This document shows positions 1 to 10,800 of a DNA stretch of 64,000 nt, piece by piece. The position numbers were made by a program, and so were the translations under genes. Origin of the DNA: Sycobia sp. Sy_11 (Eukaryota; Arthropoda; Insecta; Hymenoptera; Epichrysomallidae); NCBI GenBank assembly GCA_018907035.1, contig JACCIC010000039.1, positions 2,051,501 to 2,115,500 on the forward strand, written 5' to 3'. Under the pieces are notes generated by a model, which was given only the letters and a program-made list of their open reading frames with translations, searched no databases and had not been told where the DNA came from. Each line of letters begins with the position of its first letter. The first letter of the stretch is position 1.

Positions 1-1640
1 TAATGATATATCATCAATATATTGTAATTTTCGTCTATTTGAAATGGATGGGTATTGCTACAAATAAACAGAATGGATCATCCACCCTTTAAGTAATGAC
101 ATATTATTATATTATTTTTACTGGATCTAATATATTCGTTTCCTTTATAATACTTCAATAAAATGCATAAACTCTTTGTGCGACCTAAAATTAAACTTTA
201 AAACTAATAAATCCTTGTCAATATAAAGAATTCATAAAACTATACATACGTGTAAATAAATATTATTGACATTTGCCACAAAGACCCCGCATATATATAT
301 AGCGGATATTTTATATAATATGTAACTCTCGTTCTCAACTTTACCTGTTTACCGTCGCGTCGGTACAAAAGTTCGCCTCGCGCGCATACTGCGATATAAT
401 ATTATATAAAGTAGCCAATAGCTGGCAGCATCTATCGCGATCGAGCGAAATAGCATATTATATTAGAACAAAAAATATTTATATAATTATTCCTTTCCTT
501 TCTCTTCCATCTTCTATACAGTCAAGATTGTGTATATTTGTGTAGATTGTGTGTGTGTATATATATAGACTTCAATATCAGCTGTTAAAATTTTATCCCC
601 AAATAATATATATATAACGTATAGTGAAGCACATACGGCTCCTATTAGCTGTCCAATATTTCAATTATTAACGACTTTTTCGTTTGTATATACATTGCTC
701 GTCATTATTTGTCAATTCATAATTTATCATAGATTTTATTGAATAAAGATGGAAATCAATACTGTAAAGCAATATACAGATTTACGATAAAAGTATATAA
801 ATAATGAAATTTTAGTGATGAAATTCGTAGATTAATTTTACGCAAATCTTACAGAAATTAGTAAACGATAAAAAAAAATCGAGAAAATATTTATTGAGAT
901 TATAATCAGATAATTAAATACAAATATCACATTAAATAAATTTCATTATTAAAATACTTTTTTTATTTATAAAAATATAACTAATTAATGGTTAATGTTC
1001 AATTAACCAAAATGAGACTATTATACCAAAATCTACATATTAATCATAAACAAGACTTCTGTCTTTTTAGAAAATAGCATTATATAAAAAGAATCCTTTA
1101 AAAATCTGTTATTTCCGAATTGTCTATTATTGTTATGTACAACATGAAAACTCCTCGTCGATAACTATTGCCCGATAAAATAGTGCGCCGAGCATATAGA
1201 AATATAAAACTGAAATAATCATGTTATAGTATATGTAAAGATTTATGCATATTGACAGATATATATATACACACTTATAAAAGAAGGAATGAGAAATTCA
1301 TGAACGAGGATTAATCTGTTTTCGTTTATTTAGATAACAATTTTATCTCGTATAAATAAAAAAATAAATAATAGTAAAATGATAATGTTTTATGAAAATT
1401 CTTTGTATTTAAACAAGTATTTATATTTTGTGTAAGTTTTAATTGTCCCCGACAAAAAAATTTTTTTATGAATTTTTGCACTTATATGTTGTGTATAATA
1501 CACATTCTAATTTAACGTATTTAAACTATTTAAAATCAATATTGCTCTAAAAACGATTTAAAGGCAAAATAGTGTTTTTATAAACAGAATTTTTATGAAG
1601 TTCGAGTAAAATTAGATTGAAAATTTTTTTTGTCCAAATT
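1..1640. other. AT-rich spacer, no gene seen
   Basis: Strongly AT-rich sequence with stops in all frames. The only GC-richer patch is about 340-400 (GTCGCGTCGG, CGCCTCGCGCGC). I see no ORF with protein-like composition, no tRNA signature and no transposon end. Confidence 0.6.
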
Positions 1641-1643
1641 TAT

Positions 1644-1831
1644 TCACCCAATATCTTCATACCACATGAGCGTTTTGAACGAATGAATTTGTCCCGAACC
1701 TTCGAACCCTAAGTTTCGTGCTGCTTCTTTATTTTTCAGTGCGGAAAAAAATATTTTATTTGGTTGGCTATTAGCGATTTTCAAAATGCTCATGCGGCGG
1801 TTGCGTACCTCCAAGTACCCAAAAATCACTG
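1644..1831 (-). other. Exon-like fragment, unknown gene
   Basis: The minus strand reads open for about 60 codons from an acceptor-like TTTGTAACAG just above 1831 to a TGA at 1644. The encoded text is mixed in composition rather than AT-biased, for example EVRNRRMSILKIANSQPNK followed later by EAARNLGFEGSGQIHSF and ending KTLMWYEDIG. An AATAAA overlaps the region just past the stop, as expected for a terminal exon. I do not recognise the family. It could be the last exon of an unannotated minus-strand gene, a decayed copy, or chance. No upstream exon could be joined with confidence. Confidence 0.3.
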
Positions 1832-2098
1832 TTACAAATGTAAACGTTGTTCCCAGTTGTAGTTTTTTTATTCAAAATTAGATTTGTACTTATATATTTA
1901 ACTTATTAGAACAACAAAGATTTATTTAATATTGTTTTTAAAAGAAAGATCAGCCCTTATATAACATATAATTACTTTTTAATATGATATTGATATTTTT
2001 CGAAGATGCTGTTCTATTGAATATAACATTTTGAAAAGTCTATTTTTTTTATAATTTCAATTTGCAAAAAAAATAACAATTGATTATTCGGGCTATTT

Positions 2099-2621
2099 TT
2101 ATAAAAAAAGACATCTCATATTGCATTTTATGATTATTCTATATTTCCCAGACTTTATAGAATTATAGCAAGGATTTTCAATGGGATTCCCCGAGGTTTT
2201 TCTCTTAATTATATTGTGAATCCTATATTTGCACGCTCTAAAATCAGGCGTACTCACGTTGTACTTATACATGCTTTTCAATATCACGAATATTTATATC
2301 AAACTAACATTCTTCATTATTTAAACAATTACAGAAGTCACATTAAATTGCCAATAAAAATTGTACTTGAAACAATCTACGTGTATTTATTTATATATAA
2401 TTTACATTACATTATACCATATTCATAAAAATCATTATTTTACGAATTATAATCACATATTTTTTATATTTTTGAAGAACGTTGTTTTGGAAATAATGGC
2501 TTTGGCGGAATAACTTCCATTGGGACTCATGGGACTCCACCTGCTTGAAGTAATTTTTTCCCTGTAGCATATATATGAATAGTATTCCTAATACATTAAT
2601 CAGTATCAATTGATCGTACAT
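2099..2621 (-). other. Possible decayed minus-strand coding remnants
   Basis: Two minus-strand stretches look less random than their surroundings. At about 2470-2555, after an acceptor-like ATATGCTACAG, one frame reads KLLQAGGVP, then an in-frame TGA, then VPMEVIPPKPLFPKQRSSKI and a stop. At about 2130-2260 another frame reads a Lys/Arg/Asn-rich segment containing KRKTSGNPIENPCYN, beside a GTGAGT donor-like site. Neither gives an intact gene. They may be remnants of the same unknown locus as the fragment at 1644-1831. Function unknown. Confidence 0.2.
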
Positions 2622-2717
2622 ATAAAGATGTTTTTAGTATATAATTCAGAAATAAATTATCATATATAAATATTTATATGAAAAACTGTACACTCGTGTG
2701 TCTATAGAAATTGTTGG

Positions 2718-2720
<3 letters not shown>

Positions 2721-2771
<51 letters not shown>
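2721..2771. repeat. (TA)n microsatellite
   Basis: About 25 uninterrupted TA units. Confidence 0.95.
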
Positions 2772-2774
<3 letters not shown>

Positions 2775-3172
2775 AGTACGTTTTAAATAATATCTATACA
2801 TTTAATATTTTAATTGATAATGACACAGTTTATATTATTATTTGAGTATACTTTCAATATTATATTTGTTAAAAATAAAAAAAAAACGTAAAAATTAAAT
2901 TTACATAAAAATTGGAAACAGATAAACATATGAATTGAACTATTGCAATAATTATATATAATTAATAAAATTAGAAAGCTATAATTTATAATTTTATTCA
3001 GAATATTTATCTATTAGCAATACCAAAATTTTATTATTATTCTTATTATAATTTGGGTAAGTTTTTGGAAAAAAGAACGTCCATTAGAAAAAAGCTCATT
3101 GGAAAAATTAATCTCTAACTGACGCGATAAATAAAACTTTTAGTAAATTTCTGAAATCCACTTTTAACAATT

Positions 3173-3285
3173 ATTCAATTATTAAACCAAATTTATTATT
3201 AAATTATTTTATTATTAAATTATTAAATTATTGATAACCACATTATATTATTAAATTATTAAACGATTATTAAACCATATTTAGA
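3173..3285. repeat. ATTATTAAA-type imperfect tandem repeat
   Basis: The unit TTATTAAA/ATTATTAAATTATTAAA recurs about ten times with small variations and one interruption (GATAACCACA). It is a simple AT satellite with no coding capacity. Confidence 0.7.
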
Positions 3286-3289
3286 AATT

Positions 3290-4520
3290 AAAAAAGTATA
3301 ATTTAAATAATATGTATAATGTAAAATACGAAATCGTTCGAAGACGCAAGATACACGAAAATTTTTCTAATTTGAAAGATATATAAGTTAAGTATCTGGA
3401 AAATAAATATATCTGTATATACAAGTTTGTTGGCGTGTAATTCCCTCGACATGTTACCGGGCGCGCGGAACTAATGCAAAAATTGCTGGCCGATTCAACA
3501 GCTCTTTCGCGAGACCATTATTTATATTTGTTACTACGAGGTAATTAGGCAGCTCATACTGTTCGAGCATCATACGACCCCCTCCTCCTCATTCAGTGCC
3601 AAGGCGTATGCGTTCCAGCGCCCAGGAGCGAACACGCCGAAGAAGAGGTAGGAAGAGAGGAGCGCGTGTAAGGAATAGGGGGTGGAGGAGAGCATAAAAG
3701 TGTGTGTAAGCAGGTGTAAGTGGAAGCAAAAGTAGCATTATGATTGGTCCAAGTGCCGAGAGGTGAAAATTGAGGAAGGTTTTTCAGATTTGTTTTTACG
3801 TTTACGGTAGATCGTTCGAAATCGGACAAAATTCGTTATTTACTTTTTTCCCCTGTCTATAATAATTCAGTTCCGATTTGATTTTATTGATATAAATAGT
3901 TGCAAAAAAATTAAGAAATTAAACATAATAGATAAAATAACTTATTCTTAAATGTAATATTTCGTATTAAGTCGGTCACGCAGTAGCAGGTAGTAGAATC
4001 AAGGCCACACTAGTCACAATTCAATTTTAATCTTTCGTATCTCTGTCTCTAAACAGAGATATCACAAAAATAGAGCATTTCCATTATTCATGATAATATT
4101 AGCAGATATTGCTATTAGTAAAAATACAACGCTCTATTTTTTAACATAATTTATTTATTATTAACAAAAATAAAAAATTTTTAACATTTTCATCCTAATC
4201 AAATGTCATAATTTTCTTTTCAAAATGTAAAAATATATTTTAGATTTTTTACTGCATTCCCTATTTATTGCAGGATGGAAAATAACGCATTGATTGCATG
4301 AGAGCGTGCATATCGCGAATTTCTTGAAATTTTTTTTAACTGATACTTTTAAAAATTTTAAATCGAACTCTACAGTCTATTTTGGGATATATCTGCCTGA
4401 TTTTCTGAATTGGCGAAAGTGCGGTTAACTTCACGATGATGTAAAATCAGATGTAAGGTAAGGACTGGTAAGTACGTATGTATGTGTATAATAGCAAGTC
4501 TATGGACATACGGTATTATG
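3290..4520. other. Spacer with a GC-richer patch at 3440-3800
   Basis: Mostly AT-rich. About 3440-3800 is GC-richer and purine-rich on the plus strand (AGAAGAGGTAGGAAGAGAGGAG) and holds an ATTGG (inverted CCAAT) near 3741. It could be a promoter or enhancer, but no transcript can be attached to it. Nothing else supportable was seen. Confidence 0.4.

Positions 4521-4522
<2 letters not shown>

Positions 4523-4564
<42 letters not shown>
4523..4564. repeat. (AT)n microsatellite
   Basis: About 21 AT units at the boundary between the AT-rich spacer and the GC-rich Nipped-B upstream region. Confidence 0.95.
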
Positions 4565-4566
<2 letters not shown>

Positions 4567-4569
4567 TGG

Positions 4570-5290
4570 CGCGCGTTAGCAAAACATAGTTTTCCGAAAA
4601 TCTCACACCGACCCGGGCGTGCGCATCACCCACCCGTGCCGACCTCTGGCGCGCTTTCTACGAAACGTCCCACGCACGCACATGAAGCCAAGCGCACGAC
4701 ACACCACGCAAGCATAATATGTACCCCCCCCCCCTCCTAAAAAAAGAAACAACAATCACATCACAATCACCGTGTATACATATACGCTCTAGTGTTCCAC
4801 ACTACGCAACTTCCGCTCTCTCTTTCTCTCTCTCCCTCTCCCACACTTACTTATTGCCTGTATAAAGCACGCGCTTTGCCAGGGTTTCGTGCTCGCGACA
4901 GCATCATCGGGCACCCCGCGCGCAAACTTATGCAGCTGCCGCTGCCGCGAGTGAAATCCGCGCTGCGCTGCGCTAATGCGCCTATATGCGAGCGGCTGCG
5001 ACCCGTGCGTTTGCCTGTGTACGTGGGCGCGTGCATATGCATGCATGCACGTACGTGCGTGCGCGCAGCTTAGTGCGCGGCTGGCAGCAGCACTCGGCAG
5101 CAGCAGCAGCAGCAGCAGCAACGGCAGCTCTCTCGCTCCCACCAGCGCGGCGGTCGCGCTCTCTCTCCTGCGCGCGCGGGGCCCCCCGAATGCCGATCCT
5201 CAGCGCCGCCAACGAACCCGCGGCAAAGACAGGAGAGAGAGAGCAGCATCGAGCAAAATGGACGCCTTTGTGTCTGTTTTCCTCGTATCC
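4570..5290 (+). promoter_or_regulatory. GC-rich region upstream of Nipped-B
   Basis: CpG-rich sequence with CT runs (about 4815-4845), alternating CGTGCGCGC tracts, GCATGCATGCACGTACGT (about 5038-5056) and a CAG run (about 5096-5120). No ORF here has protein-like content; the overlapping open frames are low-complexity shadows. Its position just 5' of the TATA element and leader marks it as the likely proximal promoter of Nipped-B. That is an inference from position and composition. Confidence 0.5.
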
Positions 5291-5309
5291 GCACTATAAA
5301 TAATAGTGC
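5291..5309 (+). promoter_or_regulatory. TATA-like element in a 7-bp inverted repeat
   Basis: GCACTAT-AAATA-ATAGTGC: the two 7-bp arms are exact reverse complements, and the centre provides TATAAATA at 5295-5302. If used, transcription would start about 30 bases downstream near 5325, giving a leader that runs to the spliced leader intron of Nipped-B. Because the element is symmetric it could in principle work in both directions. Confidence 0.45.
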
Positions 5310-5324
5310 TTGGTGCCCGCGAGT

Positions 5325-6494
5325 CGCGAGCGGACGTGCGCGCGAACCCCCGCCCGGAGACAGCGGTGCCCCGACGTCGTCGCGAGTCCGCGTTCATTTA
5401 CCGAATATTTACGCTATATACAATATTTATGTACCGAATGTTTACGCTACGTCGCGGCGAGCGCCCGCTCCAGTGAGGAAGAGCGCGCGGCGCTCCTATT
5501 GTACGCTCTCTTCGGCCCCGTCTCCGTCGTCCCCCTCGGCCACAGCGACCCGAGTGTGGCGCCCGACGAGGTGCGGGGAACAGTCCCACGACTACTCCGG
5601 GGCGTCGCATCACCGCGGCCAGCAGCAGGAGCAGAACGGCAGCAGGGGGGCCGCGGCCCCGACCCGTCCTCGGCGCCAGGCGCCGAGCGCTCCACGCATC
5701 GACAACCTGGAAGCGCCAGCGGTGCAGAGCCGAGCCGAGCGGTCAAGTGGGCCACGGCCCGCGAGTGAGTAGTGACACACGGGCCCCGCGAAGCGCGACA
5801 GGGACGCGCGTCGCAGGGAAAAGCGACCGAGTGATAATAATACCCGTGCGAAGAAGGTCCTCGAGGGCACGGGCGAGCGCGCACCATAGCGTCTGATATT
5901 GGACGGCCGCGCTGGCTCTCGGTGGCTGCGGTGGCGTGGATATTATCATTGGGGAAAGCTGCGAGCTGGAAGCTGGATCCGCCACCGTGGATCATGCATC
6001 GGGCATCGCGACTGCTACACTGAGGTAACGATATTTTCCCCCCCTCTCCCCCACCCCTCCCGCGAACCTAATGGTACTTGTGGCGCTTCTGTTTGTTTAC
6101 AATGATCATACCGTTTGATTTTCAGTCACTGGCGTCTGTTAATTCAGCACCATGGATTGCATAGCACAGGATCCAAGAGCCTCTTCAAAATTTGGCTGAT
6201 GCACACTTTGAGAAAACATGGGAACTTGAGGGGGTGACTTTCAGTTTTACTGGCACCCCAAGCTAGTGCTAGTGTTCAGATACTGCTTCGAGAGAACAGT
6301 GTAGTGACAATTGTGAAGTGCATAAACAATTTATAGCGGGCAAACCAGTGATGTGATTAAAAGTTTTCAATGTTTAGTGCAAAATCAATCGTGGCTTCTA
6401 CATAGGAGGCTCGCATATAAGTTAAATTGTTCGAGACTCTTTTTTACTTGTCAAGAGCACAAAATATCAGATGCCAGAACAAATTCAAATCAAA
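5325..6494 (+). other. Nipped-B: Probable Nipped-B 5' UTR with a small intron
   Basis: GC-rich leader without a convincing ORF. A consensus donor (CACTGAG/GTAACG, intron from 6025) and an acceptor (TTTGATTTTCAG, exon from 6126) define a 101-base intron with a pyrimidine-rich interior. The second leader exon, 6126-6494, contains several short upstream ATGs out of frame with the main ORF. Exon limits are predicted from splice sites only; the 5' end is a guess from the TATA-like element. Confidence 0.5.
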
Positions 6495-7790
6495 ATGAAT
6501 GGGGTAATTCCAAGTGTACCAATTACTACCCTCGCGGGTATAGCGAGTTTATCCGATTTATTGCCTGAAATGCCTCTGCCCTCACCTTTACCGCAAACAT
6601 TGACAAACAAGTCACTTTTGTTTCATCCAAGAGTTGTAGACGAGGCACAGATACTGTTAAGTATGAGAGATGAAAATTTAGTACCTCAGCTGATTATGTC
6701 TCTCTCACAAACGTCATCAGATCACATTGAATTAAAAGATCATCCTAATCTCGAACAACCACTGGAAGCTCAACAAGATACGCCCGAACTGCTGAAGGCT
6801 ATTTTACAAACAAATCCACATGTTTTTAAAGGACCTGAATACAATTCGCCCCGAAGTTGGCCTCAACAGCAATGCCATTCAATGACTGGTAGTTATGAAG
6901 GTTTTTCGCCGTCTTATTCTAATTCTTCAAGTTCTAGACAAACGCCTCAAGGTAGTCCTGCTCACATGACAGTAGGAAGGACAATGTTACCTGGTGGCAT
7001 TCCACATGCGCAGCATCCTAGAATGCCTGTTGCACCTCAAAATCATGCCGATGTTACACAAAGCAGTCCTTTTACCGTGCCTTCACCGTCGCCTCGTGCG
7101 ACTGTTATAACAGAACAGACAAGGACATCTACAACCCCTCATCATATGATGGAAGATACTCATTGTTTAAACAATGTCCCAGTACAGTTTAACATGCAGT
7201 CCCCAGCGCATATGAGCCCTTTAATGCCCCCACTTGGTAATATTACTCCCCAACATCATGCTATATCTGGTGGTCTAACCCCACAGCATAATGTCCATAT
7301 GACGCCGCCAACTGACACTGGAATGCAGGTACCTCAGCATCATCAAATTCAATCGCAGCATCAGAATCCAATTCATCAGCAACATCAAATGCAGCAGCAA
7401 GGTTTGAATGTACATCAGTTATTTGATCCAATGATGAATAGACAAATGCATCAACCTCAAATGCCTCAAAGTATAGATATGGATCATGCAATGCATGAAA
7501 ATCCTCAGTTTATACTTGATCAAGTGACTGGTCTTCCCGAAATTGACTTACCACTTGGAAGTCTAGATACAAATCACAGTCGAGAGATTATGTCGAATCC
7601 TATGACATCGTCTCATTCTACTGTATTTGAAAGTGTGAATGCAAATTTGGATAACACCATGGTGCCTTTACCTGAATCTGCACCAGTAGCAGCTCTCCCA
7701 CCACATCATTCTCAAATACCTTTTGAACATTCTCTTCAAGAACATCATCCCCAACAACTTCCATTACAACACCATCATATACAACCGCAA

Positions 7791-7822
<32 letters not shown>

Positions 7823-10800
7823 TCATCAACCACAACTACAACAGCAGGAATTGCAGCATCACATGCATCAGCAGATGCATCTGCAGCAACCACATGATTT
7901 GCAACAATCCGAACAGCTAATGCAACAGCAAAATAACATGGCTGATAAAGATCTGAAAATTTCTTTAAAAGAACCAGTTATTATGTTAAACCGATCTTTA
8001 GCGGATCAAGCATTAATGAAGAAAAATTTAACAACCAATGAAAAATCTCCTGTAAGATCAACAAGAACTAGTTTATCGAGTCGAGAGCGTGATGACAATC
8101 CAATTAAGTCTGAATCTGACAGTGATGAAGAAATTGGCAAAAATAATAAATATTTTAAATCTAGGGCTAAAGAAAGGCAAGCGCAAAAAGAAAAAGAGAA
8201 AGCAGAAAAGAAAAAGAACCCTGATGATAAACGAGTTAGTTCGGCTAGACGAAAAAGAATAATAGAAGATGATGATGAAGAGGACAAAAAAGATGAAATC
8301 TTCGTTCCTGTTAAACCAAAAATACGAAAATTTGAAAAGAAACTTGTTCCTGTTTTACCGAAACTCAGTGTAGAAGAGCTTATGGAAACAAACACTTATC
8401 AGCGTTTCAATAGTTTGGTGGAAACAATTTTTGAAAACACAGAGGAGGCAGCTTTAGATGAAATAGAAGAAGATGGCGATGTTCCTCAAGAATTATTAAT
8501 AGCTGATCATCAGTTACAAGCCTTGTGTTCAGAGGCAGCTAAATTAAAGTCGCTAGGGGCTATGGAATCTGTACCTGCTGAGAAATTGGTACGGCTGTTA
8601 AACATTCTTGAGAAAAATATTCGAGATGGTGCTAGAGTTTCACCATTAGCAGATCCAGACGATGATGCGGAGCAGAGTCGTATGTGGATGCAAGTTGCAA
8701 TGTGTAGAGTTCAACAAGCTGTCGATGCCTCTCTTGTTTGTTTACATATTATGACATCAAATAACATGCCAAAAACAATATATTTGGAGGATGTCATTGA
8801 CCGAATAATTCTTTTTGTAAAATTTCAACTGCAAAATACAATCTATCCCTCTTATGATCCTGTATATAGAATAGACTCAAAAAGTAAGACTGACAACTTT
8901 AACTCTAGTGCCCGTAAAAAAAGAAATCATGCAAAGGAAGTAAGAGAGAAGAATCTTCTTATGGTTTACAGCAAATTAAATGAACTTGTTGGCCTTTTAT
9001 CAGAATTGCTTAATATACAAATTCTCACAGATACCAGTGTTCTTAATGCATCGTCACTTGGTGTCGCACCATTCTTTGTAGAAAATGTTAGTGATTTGCA
9101 ATTAAGCGCTCTTAAGCTTGTAACCATAATTTTCACAAAATATGAAAAACATAGAAAGTTGCTACTTGAGGACATTTTAGTATCTATTGCTAGATTACCA
9201 AGCAGTAAAAGGAGCCTGCGAACGTATAGACTCAGTAATGATGACTATATTCAAATGCTTACTGCATTGGTGTTGCAATTAATTCAGTGTGTAGTAGTAT
9301 TACCTGATACAGCGACTCGTATGCAAGATAAAACTGCAATTAAAGAAGAAGAGGATAAGAAGAGTGAAATCGTTTTATCTAATGTTGATACCGATATTCT
9401 TATATTGAGCAAGTACGATGCAGCTCAGAGGTTAGCAGGTAATTTTTTAACAGCATTTCTGAATAAGTGTGGCAGCAAAGGCGAAGAAGTCGATTATAGA
9501 CCACTGTTTGAAAACTTTGTCCAAGATTTATTAGCAACTGTAAACAAACCAGAATGGCCAGCTGCTGAACTAATGTTGAGTTTGCTTGGTAAATTATTAG
9601 TTGGACATTTTTCAAACAAGAGCTCGGACATGTCACTGAGAGTAGCTTCCATAGATTATTTGGGTGTTGTCGCTGCTAGATTAAGAAAAGATGCTGTTAA
9701 TTCTCATTGTAAATTAGCAACAATAGATCAAATAATTTGTGATATCAAAGTCGAACAATTGAGAGATTCAGATTATGATAGAGTGAAGGATAGAGAAATT
9801 CCAGGATTGGATCAAGAAGAGGAGAGAGTGGTGTTTTTGCAGAAGGTCCTCCTCGATTATCTCGCCGTGAACGCAACGAAGGATTCGGCACTCGGTTACG
9901 CGCGCCACTTTTATCTCGCCCAGTGGTACAAAGACTGCGCCATGGACAAGCAAAGAGTGGGCCAGCCGAAAAACGTGTCGCCGAGTAAAAAGACGCCAAA
10001 GAAGAGATCCAGAAAGAAAGGCGGTCGACATCGGCTCAGCGACGACGACACCGAGGAGGAGGCCGAGGAGGAAGTGAACGCGGACGAGAACGACAACAGC
10101 GAGCAGAAGCACTCGGAAACTTATCGGATAATCGAGGAGAAAAAGAAACTGATAGTATCGAAGATAAGGCCTTACAGCACGGGCACGAAGCCGGACATAC
10201 TGCAGACATACATCGACTACAATTCCGCGGAGCTGATATCTCAGTATTTGGCGTCCACGCGACCGTTCTCGCAGAGCTTCGATCGTTACCTGCAGCAGAT
10301 ACTGCGCGTCCTCACCGAGAGCTCGATCGCCATACGTACCAAGGCGATGAAGTGCCTGACGATGATCGTCGAGGCCGATACCAGCGTCCTCGCACGCATG
10401 GACATGCAGCTCGGCGTCAAGCACTCGTTCCTCGATCATTCGACCTCGGTGCGCGAGGCCGCGGTCGATCTCGTCGGCAAATTCGTCCTCAGCCGACCGG
10501 AACTGATCGACAAGTACTACGACAAACTGCTGGCAAGGATCCTCGACACGGGGGTGAGCGTGAGAAAGCGCGTGATAAAAATCATGAAGGACATATGCAT
10601 GGAGTTCCCGGATTACGAGAAGATACCGGAGATCTGCGTGAAGATGATCAGGCGGGTCAACGACGAGGAGGGCATCAGGAAATTGGTGATGGAGGTCTTT
10701 CAGAACATGTGGTTCACCCCCGTCAAGGAGCGTCCCAATGTCGATTCCAAAGCTCTGCTGCGCAAAGTCATGAATATTACCGACGTAGTCGCGGCCTGCA

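Noticed and set aside
5310..5995. Open frames of 70-180 codons on both strands upstream of Nipped-B
   Set aside because: GC-rich leader sequence with few stops; Arg/Ala/Pro-rich reads without conserved content, and some lack an ATG start.
6471..6494. In-frame ATG at 6471 as the Nipped-B start
   Set aside because: Would only add eight residues not present in NIPBL; the ATG at 6495 gives the conserved MNG start and has a better context.
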